From: Branchinecta lynchi
Taxonomy: Eukaryota; Arthropoda; Branchiopoda; Anostraca; Branchinectidae
Direction of reading: 5' to 3'
Length of the DNA stretch: 64,000 nt
Assembly (NCBI GenBank): GCA_023053575.1
Contig: JAKZAP010000003.1
Coordinates: 6,672,561 to 6,736,560, forward strand
How positions within the stretch are numbered: the first letter of the stretch is position 1; every line of letters begins with the position of its first letter. Below the pieces are notes generated by a model. It ran no database searches. It had not been told where the DNA came from and saw nothing but the letters and a program-made list of their open reading frames with translations. The position numbers were made by a program, and so were the translations under genes. This document shows, in pieces, positions 21,371 to 33,484 of the stretch.

Positions 21371-22090
21371 TGATTTTACTGCATCTCAAAAACTATCGTA
21401 GCATAACGAATTTCGGTTTCAGACTTATCAAAGGACACCTTCACGTTAAACAATGATGTGAATCAAAGCACACGAGTTTTCATACCGATTTGTTCGAACT
21501 TACAAGGGTGTGAGTTTATTTTGTTGCCGGTTTCAGATGGTGGGAGGGGCTCTTTCTGGGACTTAGTTAGAACTTCGAAACAAAAGGAGGAAATTTGCAA
21601 AATATAAAAAATTCAGGATTTTACGTTCTTCTATGACCAAATCCAGGCTAGAATCCAAGCAATCGATCTTTTATACAGTAACCTTTATAGAAACCTACCT
21701 TTGTCTTTGACACTTCAAATTTGAACTAGTGTTTTGATCTGGTCGGCTTATTTTATACACCTTGGTAACGTCGTCTTATCAAACTGTAATCCCGTATTTA
21801 AGATCTTGACGTCCGTTTCTGTGAAGCTGGCTTACTTCCGGACAGCCTGTTTGCGTCGATTGATCGCACCATTACCTAGAATCCGAGTTATGTTCTTTTG
21901 TGGAACGTACGTAATCATCCTGGTTTGTTGCAATTTCCTTTCATTATCGGCGGATGAATCACGAAGCAGAAGTACTCTTTTTTAAATTGTTATGTTGATT
22001 TCCATCATAAGACAGTCGATGCAAATGCGTAATAGTCGCGTCTTTGAACTGAATGCTCACATCCTGGCTCCTCCGATCTCGCTTCTCGTA
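21371..22090. other. no gene seen
   Basis: Unassigned sequence. The frame at 21734-21985 (plus) has no recognised domain. Confidence 0.4.
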
Positions 22091-22380
22091 CAAAATCTAC
22101 CCAATCGAACAGCAAAAACAGCAGCGGTGTCAAGAATGAAATCACAGCACCAGCTTTATCTCCAACCAGTTTTCAGAGAAGATTTCACAAAATCCGATAT
22201 TTAAGGAAGAATCTTTGATTGTTTTCCTACAAGTTCATTTTCCAGCTTCAGCGACTTGAGCATGAAGAGGACCTTTGCCAAGCAGAGCTAAAATATAGCT
22301 CTACTAAAATGTAGCTGACTTATACGTTTCGCACCGTCAAATATGATTCGCAGTCAGCTTGGGCTGAAGGAATATCTATA
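22091..22380 (+). mobile_element. repeat P copy (body plus arm), degenerate core
   Basis: The body 'aacagcaaaaacagcagc...ccagctttatctcc' matches 4880-5000. The arm follows, with a decayed core (ATGAAGA, disrupted hairpin, AAAA), then 'gcaccgtcaaatatgattcg' and 'cagtcagcttgggctgaagg'. It confirms that body and arm form one unit. Confidence 0.65.
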
Positions 22381-22618
22381 GAAAGAAAATGTCGAGGGGC
22401 TGTTCACTCTTGATTTTGTGGAAAGCAGTTACCCAGAGCTGAGGTGCCCGATCTGTGCTGGCACCTACTTCTACCAGCCGGCACGGGTTATCACAAGTTA
22501 GAAGATTAAAATCAGTATGTTTAGAAGATGGAAGTGCCTAATTTATGGCTGGCACCGGTTTTCGGTCAGTGCCGTCCGATGCCGAGAAAGGGTGTAAGCC
22601 AGCTACCGGGAGTGGGTC
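22381..22618. other. no gene seen
   Basis: Short unassigned segment between repeat P and a MITE. Confidence 0.4.
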
Positions 22619-22920
22619 CCGATGAAAAATTTGTAGCCTGCGTAGTAGTATGGTAGTAGTACGGAAAAGTTGCATGTAATACTATGTAATAGCAAAGAAT
22701 ACTATCATTTAATTTGCCTCAGACTGGTCCAATCTTATGTAGTAGTATCCAGTAACATTCTGTCTTGCCATAGTAGCATCCAGTCTTGCTAATAGTAGCA
22801 TATAGTACTATGCAATAACACGGTAGCCTTGAAGTAGAAGCATGTTGTAGCATCGTTAGTACTGCATGCTACTTTTTGGTACTACTTCATAGCACTATTT
22901 TGAGATAAATTTTTCATCGG
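22619..22920. mobile_element. 302-bp MITE with CCGATGAAAAATTT ends and TAGTA-rich interior
   Basis: A perfect 14-bp terminal inverted repeat (CCGATGAAAAATTT / AAATTTTTCATCGG) encloses irregular runs of 'tagtagtat' and 'agtactat'. Flanks show no clear target duplication. Non-coding. Confidence 0.6.
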
Positions 22921-23589
22921 TGTTACCCGTCGGAAATTATGTGGAAATTAGCGGTAAAATGAAAAACCTTGAAGTGGAAAATAAAAATGCTCCTCGTTAG
23001 AGACTTGGATAGCGACCTTTTCAGGATTGAGGTTCTACCACTGAGCAAAATAGGGGGCTTGTGAACATAGCTAGATTGCCTTCTCATGCGCTTGATAGCA
23101 AGATACGGAATTGGCTACTTCATTATTGAGAATTTGTGTCCACATTTATTAAATAAATAGTTATTGTTTCGGATTTGTTTATCATGATTAACAAGTCAGT
23201 TGCGTAATTTCTATCTTCACGTCAACGAAAAATGAAAGAGAGCTTCTTGAGATAAACATTCCTGGGTCAGCAACCTTAAGCCAAATACTGTGATTTATGA
23301 CCGATTACCAGACAAACATATGAAAAAACATCAATGTTTATCTGAAAGTAGATTATCTGTTATCGCGGGTAATGACTCCGCACTACGTGGAATCAGGAGC
23401 CAGTGACGTGTTGCTCAGAAGACGGGATTCTTGTCTTGAAAAATTCCCGGGTGCCTAACGAAGAGCCAGAAACGTCCACAGCTGTCCCCAACAAACGCTT
23501 TTGGTTGGTTGACAGAGGATTTGAATCATCGTCCGGGTGAAATTTCCCGAGCTTCCCAAAGCTCACATGATCCTTCCACTTCCATTAGT
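22921..23589. other. no gene seen
   Basis: Unassigned DNA. From about 23500 it may be the left extension of dispersed repeat R180. Confidence 0.4.
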
Positions 23590-24145
23590 ACTCTTGATGA
23601 CTATAGTTGCGTTTTTGCTGATACCGTAGTATCTGTTACCACGGTAACTGGATCTGCAGTTGTTTTTGCAGTTATCGTGGTATCTGATACATGGTGCTCT
23701 GCAAAAACGACTATTACGGAAATTGCACTTTCCGAAGTCATCCCGAAATAAAAACAGATACCACGACCAGTTACCACGTTCGGACCGTAGTATCTGAATA
23801 TCTGATACCACGATAACTGGCCAGATACCACGATAACTGCAAAAATACCTTTTGGCCGTGGTATCAGATACCACGATAACTGCAAAACCGACTTTAGACC
23901 GAGGTATCAGATATCATGGTATCTGCGAAAACGCAATTTATCTCTCCTTGCCGATGCAGAAGCTCCGGCCTCTCCGGGTACCTAGCGGAAGAAAGGCAGA
24001 AGTTGTCACATCTGCTTCCAAAGATCGCCGTGATTGGTTGACACAGGTTTATAGTCGATTAGTTTGAGTCGTTACGGACACGTTTACTCCTTCTTCCTGA
24101 GGATCACTGGCGTGTTTTGGACTTCGTCATATAGAGCATTCTCCG
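23590..24145 (+). repeat. dispersed repeat R180, copy 2, split by a MITE
   Basis: 'ctcttgatgactat' continues after the inserted MITE as 'tatctctccttgccgatgca', then 'acggacacgtttactccttc', 'actggcgtgttttggactt' and 'catatagag'. Copies 17777-17950 and 29395-29645 (minus) share these blocks. Non-coding. Confidence 0.65.
23605..23938. mobile_element. 334-bp inverted-repeat MITE with TAT target duplication and GATACCACGATAACTG array
   Basis: Ends A(G/A)TTGCGTTTT(T/C)GC are inverted and flanked by TAT at 23602-23604 and 23939-23941. The uninterrupted sequence 'gatgactatctctcc' at about 17787 is the empty site. The interior alternates GTTATCGTGGTATCTGATAC and its complement, so the element can fold on itself at several scales. 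Confidence 0.75.
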
Positions 24146-24289
24146 CGATCTGCTTTTCGCTTCTGAAATTCCTGCATTATCGCCGGATCTGGCGCATTTT
24201 CGACACGAATAGATTGTGCCAAACGGACCAAGTGGATGGGACGGAATATGGAAGTACAAGCCCCAGATCTAGCTCCATCCAAGTAACTA

Positions 24290-24453
24290 CACTGGAAAAA
24301 GTTTCTCCGTATAAAGATTAAAGTTAACTGCAGTATTTGCTACTCAGATTCGTCTTATCTTTATTTGGTATTAATCTTATCTGCGTAGAGATAAGAAAAG
24401 TAGCAAATACTGCAGTTAACTTTAATCTTTATACGGAAAAACTTTTTACAGTG
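24290..24453. mobile_element. palindromic MITE M1, second complete copy
   Basis: A 164-bp palindrome, CACTGGAAAAAGTTTCTCCG to its complement, flanked by TA (24288-24289 and 24454-24455). Compared with the copy at 1892-2063 it is slightly shorter in the centre. Same Tc1/mariner-type signature. Confidence 0.8.
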
Positions 24454-24469
24454 TAGTTATCCTCCCTGT

Positions 24470-25390
24470 GGTACTCCTAATCCGGATGAATTACTTGTCC
24501 CGGGAAGAAAATAACGTTGAAAGATGGAATCAGCGTGTCTCCTTACCCCTCAACACAATCTGACATCAAACCTAGAGAAAAAATATTCATAGCTGTCATA
24601 TTTCTGGTACTGCCCGAACTTAGAGTGAACTAACTGTCCGGCAATAAAGTAAAATACCGAATCTCTAGTCGACCTCAGAAACAGTTTTGTAACTTCTACT
24701 AAGTTTCCGATAAGAAAATAAAGTTCAGAGATGGATTATTCAATATTTAATATTATTAATACTGGATTCGTCCTCACCCCTTAAACGACTGTCTCTTCAG
24801 CTTAAGAACCTTCCTTTCCACCCTTAATGTAAAAACCCCTCCCCCATCCCTGGATATAGACTACGGCTACAGTGCCCATCTATGAGCTTGACCTGTACTT
24901 TGAGTCAATATATCCTCATACCATGTCTCTAGAAAATATCTCAACTCCTTAAAGGACCTGTCTTATCTACAATACTGACGCAACCTACTTCCATAATCAC
25001 TCCATATATTTTCAAACCCGGAGACCCCAATTTCGTATGGTACATTCTATCCCCTCTAACAAAACCACGCTTATTTTCTCACTTGCCGATTTTTACTATC
25101 GGAGATGTGCATCACGATGGACGGTTCTCTGCGAGAAGTTTTTAAATCAGAAAAACCGGTTATGTAAATGTTATCCTTGTATTCGGTGTAAGTCAACGGG
25201 TCTCGGAAAAGGCTTAAAACAGCCGCAACCGTGGTTCATTTTTGAAAGCACAGCCTAGATTTAGAGTATTCAGATATTTTAAAATAATGTAAGTTGAATA
25301 GTAAATATTGTAAGAGGTCCTTTAAGAGCTAACAGACGGATACACTTTATGAAGGTATCCCGCAACTATTGTTTTGGGATGCCAAAGAGT
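24470..25390 (+). mobile_element. GGGATCCC-type repeat element interrupted by a TTAA-flanked MITE
   Basis: Internal tandem units (24480-24780) and the 3' module ('ccccctcccccatccctgg...gacctgtactttgag...tatctcaactcc') are cut at 24949. They resume at 25326 with 'gagctaacagacggatacac' and the worn terminal TTTTGGGATGCC at about 25373. Confidence 0.6.
24949..25325. mobile_element. 377-bp MITE with AGGACC ends and TTAA target duplication, copy 1
   Basis: TTAAAGGACCTGTC at the left and its mirror GGTCCTTTAA at the right. The host element reads 'ctcaactcc...gag' around it, as in uninterrupted copies. About 75 percent identical by eye to copy 2 at 41012-41360, including 'cactccatagatttct' and 'acggttatgtaaat'. 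A TTAA duplication is typical of piggyBac-type transposition. The internal frame at 25037-25258 is not conserved between copies. Confidence 0.65.
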
Positions 25391-26600
25391 ATGAATAATG
25401 TTGCGTATGAATAAAAAAAGTTCTATTTTTCGGCTACGTTAATTCAAGCATACAGGTACAAACACATGGAGGTGTCACATATAAAAAAAAATGCAGTTAT
25501 ATAAATAGAGGAGCAACGAAGTAACGCATTTCTCCGGTTTTAAGCCGAATTACGTGAATATTGGGGGTAACTAGATAGTATCGTCTCAGCCATATTAGGT
25601 TAAACTTATTTTTGCATTCCGCCAGTAGAAAGAAGAGGATATCATGTCAAGTTCTACCTCCTCGCCGGGAGTTTATGTGTCGCCAGAAACAAGAACAAAG
25701 GTTTCGATGGGATCCAAGAACTTAATATTTATTAGACTTCTTGATCCAGACAATCGAATCTTGTCTATTTCGGAGTCTTTGCCAGACCCCTTTAAAATTT
25801 TGCTATTTATCCATAATCAACCACTTGAATATGCACAAAAAAAGTTTACCAACGACTAAATAACTAATTAAGTGAGGAAACCAAGTTCAGATATAGATTC
25901 AGCAAGTATGTTTACTCCAATATCTCATCTATACTCGACATCAAAAAGGTATTTTAGATTTTTCATTTTTGTGTTACAAAATTCCTCGTATTTTAGCAGC
26001 ATTCCCGGCAAACTGCATGCAGAGCAAAAGATCTGGTTACATTGAGAGCCGAACCTTTCATTCCAAATGTCCTGGTTCTTCCAAATTTCGCCAGCTTATG
26101 CGTCAAGGAAATAAAAAAATTCGATTCAGCATGTCTCCTTGTCCCGATACCAAATTTCTAATCGACTTCAGAAACAACTTTGCGCTTCAACCAAATTTCC
26201 AGTTTTGGCCGAATTCGTGGTGAATCATTTGTCCGGCAAGAAAACTATGTTCAGATATGGGTTCAGTGGGCCTCTTTGCCCCTTAAACGAATATCTCATT
26301 AGCTTATAAAACATATTATATTAGCTTATATAACCCCCTCCTTTGCCTCTAAATATAGGGCTAAAGGACCCATCTGCGAACTTGGCCTGTGCTTTGTCAG
26401 TGAATCCTCATACGAAGTGTGAAGAACATCATCCATTTCGGCCGCACCGACAATTCAAAACCCAAATAATACGTACGCTAGGTTTCAATAGTCTTCGATT
26501 AAACCCAATAAACTTTTATGTTATACACGCGACCGAAGTACCCCCCCCCCCCTCTACGTCCATAGATTAATAACTATGGGAAGTCACCCACGCTCATAGC
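25391..26600 (+). repeat. further GGGATCCC-element copy and flanks
   Basis: From 25690 'aaggtttcgatgggatcc' begins another copy. Tandem units at 25870-26280 ('ttccagttttggccgaattc') and the 3' module (26330-26480) follow. Bases 25391-25690 are unassigned. C-runs lie near 26540 and G-runs near 26614. Confidence 0.5.
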
Positions 26601-27039
26601 TTTCGCCTGGGTCGGGGGGGGGGGGACTGGTATGAAATCTGAGAACCCTAGGTGGGTGGGGTGGGTCTCCCCCCCCCAAAAAAAAAAAACAGCAGATTTT
26701 ATGTGGCTGGGTCCCCTTGGCAGATTTTGTGTACATGGATAAGAATAACGTATCATTCAACAGGAAATCACATGGCTGGAACAGCTGTTACAATTGATTT
26801 ATATACTGAAAACTCGAATCCAAGCCTGCCATTTTTTTCACAGTATAGACTTCTAAATCCTCAGCCACTCCATAGGCAACCTTACCCAAAGCGTCTGTGG
26901 CAGTGTCCTGATTTTTATAACAGTATTTCTTGTGTCAAAAGCTATTAAAGCTCCAAGTGCCACCTAACAATGACGCTGAATATGGGGGGTTTAAAGTGTT
27001 TAACGGGAGTTGTTTTATGTCGTCCTGCTTTAAGTTTTA
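26601..27039. other. no gene seen
   Basis: G-run (26614-26624), C-run and A-run (26668-26690), then unassigned sequence. Short frames lack recognisable features. Confidence 0.4.
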
Positions 27040-29395
27040 CAGACAAGAGCTGAGCTCATATGGTACTTATTGATAAGGTGATGCAAGAAAGTATATGAAA
27101 ACGTTACAAAATTCCGCCTTCAACCCCCCTAGGATCCCTAGGATCAGACCCAGAAATAGAATTTCTAGTTTTACACTTCCGGCATCGCAACGGATCATCT
27201 AGGGCAATTGACTTCGCTACCTTCCAATTGCAGCCCAACTCTGTTGATCCCTAGAGGTGACACACTTTTTCTGGTACCTCCCCTCCAACTCCCCGTAGTC
27301 CCTACCACGTCCAAAACTTTGTTCAGACACATAAATGGATGATCTAAAGTATCTTTTCTTACCGCGTATCAAGTTTCACTCGAGTCTGAGAATTTTAATG
27401 GAAATTCCAGTATCCCCCCCCCCCCACCCGGGCATGGATAAAGTCCGGACCCTTAAATCACGAGTCAAGTCTAGAAACGCTAAGACTGCAAACGCTTTCC
27501 AGCCGCAGGCACTGCCTACTGATGGACTTTGGCAAGAAATGTCTTGCTTCCCCGTTACACCGAAGCATTCTGCCAGACTTCACGGACAAAATAGTTACAA
27601 AAAGTCGCCCAAATACAAGACTCAAATCAAAGCTGAGTGAAGTGGAGCAGCTAAAAACGCCTCCTTGCAGGACAAGCCGCTATGAGAAGTCGTTTGTGCC
27701 TTATTTCGTTCAGAATTTTAATGAAAACAAGCTCAGAGAAATTGACTGCTGACTGAATTAAATTGTAAATATAAAATCTGAGTAATTGTAAATATATTTC
27801 TGATTTAGTTTATTTATTTATAACTGTCAATATTTCTGCTTAATCTCAATTGTGCATGTTGTGTGTTTTGTATCATTGTCTTCTTTGTGACGCGTCCAAA
27901 CTATCTTATAATGATATTGGCAAAATAAATTGATTGATTGATTGATTGATTGAAATATGTCATCTAGGGCATATTAGTTCTCTACTTCCCAAATTTCATT
28001 CAAATCGCTCCACTTGTTTGACTAATAAGCGAGCTGCAACATTTTTGGGACTCCCCCTCCAACCTTCCCATTCTGTCCGAATGGCTATACGACTCAGAAA
28101 CATAAACTTCGCATCTCTGGCATCTCCTCTTCCAGCCCATCTGTTTTGACTCGAATCGGAGCATTTCTGCAAATTTCTGTTTCCCGCTTCATCATCCTCC
28201 TATCGTGGTTGGATCCGGTTGGGACCGGATAAGCTTTTTTTTGTGCATATCACAATATTTGGCACGGACGCATTTCTTATATTTAGGCCGTCAGTTATTA
28301 TCAACCATAAAAATTCACTCGAATTGGACCACCCGTTCGCAACCTACGGTAGTCAATAATTTCGGGATTTCCCTTCCCTCAACTCCCCGAAAATAGTCGG
28401 ATCCAGGAACAGAAGTTTTCCTGTGGCATTGTGTCAGGTCCTTAACTCCATTTGGTGGGGTCACTAATATGCGTGCCAGTTTCATCGTCCATAGCAATCA
28501 TCAGAATTCCGGGAACCCCCCTCCCCCTTCAATGAGCCCCGATACGATCTGGTTCTATCAAGAAAGTATCTAGGGGTTGTTCTTCCCGCCAAATTCCATC
28601 CTGTTCCCTCAAATCTAAGCGTTTCATGAGATTTTTGGTGCCCCTCCACCCCAACCCCACATCCGAGGCGAACTCTTTCCACTTGCTAAGTTTCATTCAA
28701 ATCCGATTACCTGTTCAAACGTTATGCATGATACGAGCTTCCGGATTCCCCATTCCTCCACTCCCTGCACGAGTTTGGATCGGGCAAACGACTGTTCTTA
28801 GGTCAGTATGTTCGGGTACCTGATATGCCTGCCAATTCTCGTCGTCCTAGTACATCAAGAAATAGCGAACTCACGGGATCACTAGAATCCCGGCACCCCC
28901 CCCCCCCCTCCTCCCCAAAAAAATAACCCAACAAACTCCCCCCAGAGTGCCCAAATCCGGTCCGGTTATGTTATCGATGTATCTAGGACTTGTGCTTGTT
29001 CTTCCCCCCCACCAAGTCTCATCCCGATCCCTCCAATCTAAGCGTTTCCCAATTTTTCCGGTTCCCCCTCTAGCTCCCCCGAAAGTCACCGGATTCGTTC
29101 CGGATTTGAAGTAAAGTGGGTAGTCTGAGACGCGAGGCCTTGCCAAATATCAAGTTTCATTAAGATCAGATACTTTCGTTGGGCGAAGCCCGGCGAAAAG
29201 TTCACTTGTTTGTCGGCGCGAAGCCTTTTGCTTTTGCGAAACCTATTGCGGATTCCCCCTTCCTCTACTCCCCCCAAATGGTCGGATCGGGGAAGCGACT
29301 ATTTCCAAGTTAATCTTGTTGGGTCCTGATATGACTGCCAAGATTCATCGTCCTAGCTTATGTGGAAATGCCCGATCTAGCAAAACCGGGCCGAC
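27040..29395 (+). repeat. C-tract repeat C (hairpin-ended family), interrupted by a LINE tail
   Basis: It starts with 'gacaagagctgagctcatatggtacttatt'-like sequence and continues with roughly 150-180-bp sub-repeats. Each has 'aagtttcatc', a 'gatccctcc' block, a C-tract near 'cactcccccc', and 'gtcggatccggtccgg'. It is interrupted by LINE sequence at 27440-27955. Long proline-rich frames here are products of the C-tracts, not genes. The end runs into R180 (minus) at about 29395. Confidence 0.55.
27440..27955 (+). pseudogene. LINE 3' end (CR1/L2-like), 5'-truncated
   Basis: Codes FGKKCLASPLHRSILPDF and ends in RYEKSFVPYFVQNFNE, the usual last residues of a CR1/L2-type ORF2. An AT-rich 3'UTR and a (TTGA)n tail at about 27930-27953 follow. 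It is related to the fragment at 3480-3970 (both end in a FVPY motif and a TTGA tail) and is inserted in repeat C. Confidence 0.75.
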
Positions 29396-29645
29396 CGAGG
29401 AAAGGACATGGAAATACTCTATATCACCAAGTCCAAAACACGCCAATGATCCTCAGGAAGAAGGAGTAAGCGTGTCCGGACGGCTCAAACTCAACTACTC
29501 AAATCCTGTGTCAATCAACCACCGCGATCTTTGGGTGCAGCTAATACACCACTTCTGCCTTCTTCCGCTAGCTACCCGGAGAGGCCGTAGATTTTGCATC
29601 GGCAAGGAGAGAAAGTCATCAAGAGTGTTGTTCGAAGGGCAAGTG
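29395..29645 (-). repeat. dispersed repeat R180, copy 3
   Basis: The complement of the 23940-24145 sequence ('ccaaaacacgccaatgatcc', 'aggaagaaggagtaagcgtg'). The frame on its plus strand is an artefact. Confidence 0.6.
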
Positions 29646-30629
29646 TCATAAAAACTGACCGCCCGCCTCGGATATGATATAGGCCACTAGAAGCTAGTCC
29701 AGGCAAGATTAACGGTTTCTATAGGTAGTTGTTACGAGGGTATCGATAGTATATGTAGGAAAACGCATCTGCTGCAAACGTAACTTACATGGGATTTGGT
29801 TTCAGCAAATTAGAAGTTGACAGCCTACATGCCTTCAGTTAGTTATCTAACTGGACATACCAGGGCCAAGTTGCGCATGAACGAGAAGGGTGGGGAAAGT
29901 GCAACATGAAAAGTAACTTATAGAATTTCACCGACCCACTCCGGACCGTTGACTTAACTCATTGGGCCGCATTTGCCCGTGAATCGGACAGGTGTGTGAA
30001 CAGGACTCCTAACAGACACATCTGGACCACAATGCCAACACGTACACAAAGTTTCAACGTGAAACATGACATGGTTCATGAAAACTACGCACTAAACTAT
30101 TGAAATAGAAAACCGGCTAGTGGGGTTACTGTGGCGGATTGATACTAGAAACCGTGATAATCCTTATGCAAATCTGTCGAGTTTGCTCAGAATATGTGAA
30201 GACTGGGATAACATTAGTTCTAAAAGACAGATCGAGTAGAGAAAGCTTCTATCCTTACTATTTGCAATCGAACGATGTGCTACTCACCCTTTTTGGGGGG
30301 TGGTTTGAGTCATTATTTTCTTTTTATACATTTTTTTTTTATTACTTGGGTAGCCTACCCCTCAGCAATTGCAGATTTCATACCATCCAGACGGGGGTGC
30401 GAGGGTCTTTTTTCCGAAATAGGCCAGATTTTGGGTTAGGTGTCATCAGATTTCATACCAGCCCACCCCCCTGACCTGTGTGAATAAAGGGGTAGGGTAG
30501 GGGTAGGGGTATAGCCATTCGTTTTTGTTCAAAAGTTGGTCAACAAATTTTGTTGAATTGTTCACCATACAGTTCACGGATCCATTCTGGCGTTTCGACC
30601 GGGTAAATGCCAGTTGGGACTTTGGAGTA
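29646..30629. other. no gene seen
   Basis: Unassigned sequence with a G-run and T-run near 30294-30340 and a short 'gggtag' array at 30489-30510. The frame at 30139-30474 has no known domain. Confidence 0.4.
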
Positions 30630-31206
30630 ACTAAACTGATCTCATACACTTTGTGTTTATCAATAGGATGTTCAAAAGTTGCAACAGCATGTCTCCTTAC
30701 TCTATCTCGACTATGTCATTTTGTATTAAAACTTCACGCTAAATTTTTGGATTCACGGCGAACTACTTGTCCGGCGTGAAAATAATTTTCATATTCGGAT
30801 TCAGCATAAGTTCTTACTCTTGAATCGAACATCTAATCAACTTCAGATGCAACTTTTACTGTTTCCAAATTTTCCGTTTTTGCTCGATTCCGGGGGAACT
30901 AATTGTCTGGCGAGAAAAGAATTTTCATATTCGGATTCAGCATGTCTCCTTACCTCCAGATCGACTATCTCATTAGCTTTTAAAATATGTTTATTTTCGT
31001 GCCTTAATTTGAAACCCCTCCCTCCACCCCTGAATATACAGCTTTGGGGCCCATCTACGAACTTAACCTATCCGATGGCTCAAACGATTTCATCAATATC
31101 TCTGATTCCTTCGAGAGATATCGTGCTCACAGACGGAGGGACAGACGGACACCATTTACGAAGTCATAGGTATCCCTCCACTTACGCTTTGGGATACCAA
31201 AAATAA
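30630..31206 (+). repeat. 3' part of a GGGATCCC-type element
   Basis: Tandem units ('attcggattcagcatgtctc') at 30690-30960, the 3' module with 'gaacccctccctccacccctg'-like sequence, 'gagatatcgtgctcacagac', and the worn end GCTTTGGGATACCAAAAA at about 31184-31201. Confidence 0.6.
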
Positions 31207-32439
31207 CTCTTGTCATAAAAGTGTAATGAGAGCGATCACGGTTGTGGCATTTCTTGGTTCTATTTTCTTGCGGTACAAGTAGTTCGTCGGGAATCTGGCT
31301 ATAACCGAAAATTCGGAAGAATTAAAAGATTTGTGTGGAGTCTGTTAGAGACTAGGGCTACCTGTCATGAGACAAGTTTGCACGAGACAAGTCTATCGCG
31401 AGACTAAAGTTTCTAGACAAATTTTCGCGAGACATGTCAGTCATTTGGCAATTTTTCACAAGAACAATTATCAGGAGACACGTCACGAGGCAAACCTTGC
31501 TCAAGACAAATTTCCGTGAGACAAATCCGGCATAAAGCCCTCCTACCTATAAATTTCAGCGACTGAATGTTGTTTGATATCTATACACACACACAAAACT
31601 AAACTAAAATACAAAGTAGGAAATTAAAATGTAAACAGATCAAATGCCGGAGAACCGGGATGCCTGATTAATAAACTCTTCCAAATTAATGGAGGTGTGC
31701 AGAGCCAGGAGCCGATGTTTCAGTTGCTGCAGTTTAAAGCACAATGGACACTGCTAATGCTTTACTTTGTATTAAATGCTTCACAAATAAACATTTCCGA
31801 CTTCCTTTAGAAGGCACTACGGAAATCGGCCGTTTTCTTGATATCCCTTGTCTTTACCTCTCTGGCATTTCGGCGATCCAAACTTTAAGAGCTGGTATAT
31901 CGTGGCAGATAATACAAAAACTCCCAGCAATGCTTTATAGAAAAAGATTTATTTGAGATGTCACCAAAGTCAAGCCGCAGATGCAGTTTACCTGATTCTT
32001 CTAGTGTTTCATCAGAAGTTCCAAGGCTTAAAGTGCCTATTAAAAGTTGTTCTTTGTGGAATAGTGTTGTGAAGCTTGATTAGCTTGCTTTATAAAATGT
32101 ACCAGAATATGCAATAAGCTTATAAAAAATAACATAGCTACAAAAAACAAAAGAAAATAACCTATTCAAATCTGAATTATACAAGGTGATTTATGCATAA
32201 AATAAAGATCTACTAAGTATTATAAGAAACGTCACTTTTATCTTTGTCCAAGCTTATAAATTGAGCATGTACAGGCCCAAAAAATTACGCTTTGAAATAT
32301 CACAGACAGGAAACTGTTGAAAAAGCTGCTGATCTAGAGGGTAAGCATTGTGCCTAAGTTGTTACAGAGTGGGAATGGGGTAGTTTATGTGCCCAATAGC
32401 CCATTGAACTTTAAGATCCTTTTCAATGCACTTTGGGGG
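31207..32439. other. no gene seen; short minisatellite inside
   Basis: Bases 31365-31530 are a degenerate array of about 15-bp units (GAGACAAGT, TTTCGCGAGACA). A short CA run lies near 31588. The frame at 31744-31956 is not recognised. Confidence 0.45.
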
Positions 32440-33000
32440 AAGTTGGAGGGGGTTCCGGAATTCCGGTGATCCGGAGTTAAGGTACTCCTAGGTGGGCTAG
32501 GACGATGAAACTTGGCAGGAATCAAAGACCCGACCAAATTAACTTAGAAATAGTCAGTTCCTCAATTCGAGCATCGTGGGGGAGTGCAGGGAGGAGGAAT
32601 CTGGAATCTTGAGGTATATTTAACTTTCGAACGGGTGATCGGATCTTAATGAACCTTGATATTTGGATAGACCTTGTTTCTCTGATGTCCCATTTCAAGT
32701 ACGGACCGGATCCCATTAATGTGGGGGGGGGGGGGTGGACGGGAGTACTGGAAATCTTGTGTCACGCTTAGAGTGGACTGATCGGGAAGAAACTTGGTGG
32801 GAAGAACAAGCACAAGAACTAGGTACACCCGAGACAGAATGGACCGTATTCGTGCACTGTGGGCGATGTTGGATAGGTCCGGAATTCCGGTTATCGCGAG
32901 TTAAGCTACTTTCAGGTGTGCTAGAACGATGAAACTTGGCTGGAAGATTAGAATCTCGATAAGATTGGCTCACAAATTGTCAATTACCACATCCGACCAT
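32440..33000 (-). repeat. C-tract repeat C, minus copy
   Basis: Sub-repeats in reverse ('gacgatgaaacttggcagg', 'gtccggaattccgg'), with a G-run at 32721-32732. Confidence 0.55.
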
Positions 33001-33484
33001 CCCTTGAAGTACAGAAATGAACTGCCAGCTCCCTTGAAGTGCGCACCTTAACAGCAAAGTGAAAAATTACTTTTGATAAACTTTACATTTCATGATCCCC
33101 CGAGGGTCCATGATCATTTGTGCCACATGTTTTTGCTTAAAAATTAATTCCTAGCACGCGGATCGGTCGTCCAGCCATCTTGGAAAATAAGCAATTTTTG
33201 CAAAAAGAAAGAATCAGATAGAACTTCGGTCTGTAGTCCCATGCAGCGACTATGAATACCCCGACAAATCTAAGCCGACGTCGAGGTATTTACTCGAGCT
33301 TTGAGCTGATGTTGATACCCGTTTACCCATCTTCCGTCTTCGCCGTTGCTCATCGCAGAAAAAATAGTTCAGGAGGCTGGGAGGAGGCGTGCTGAGCTGC
33401 TCTGGAGCGCGTCCATGGTACCAATTTGCTTTGACTTCTACTTTTCCTCACAGTGGGTCTACGGCAATTTAGCTATTTGTAGAG
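33001..33484. other. no gene seen
   Basis: A short block near 33010-33130 resembles 53290-53400 (outer part of the foldback element). The remainder is unassigned. Confidence 0.4.
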
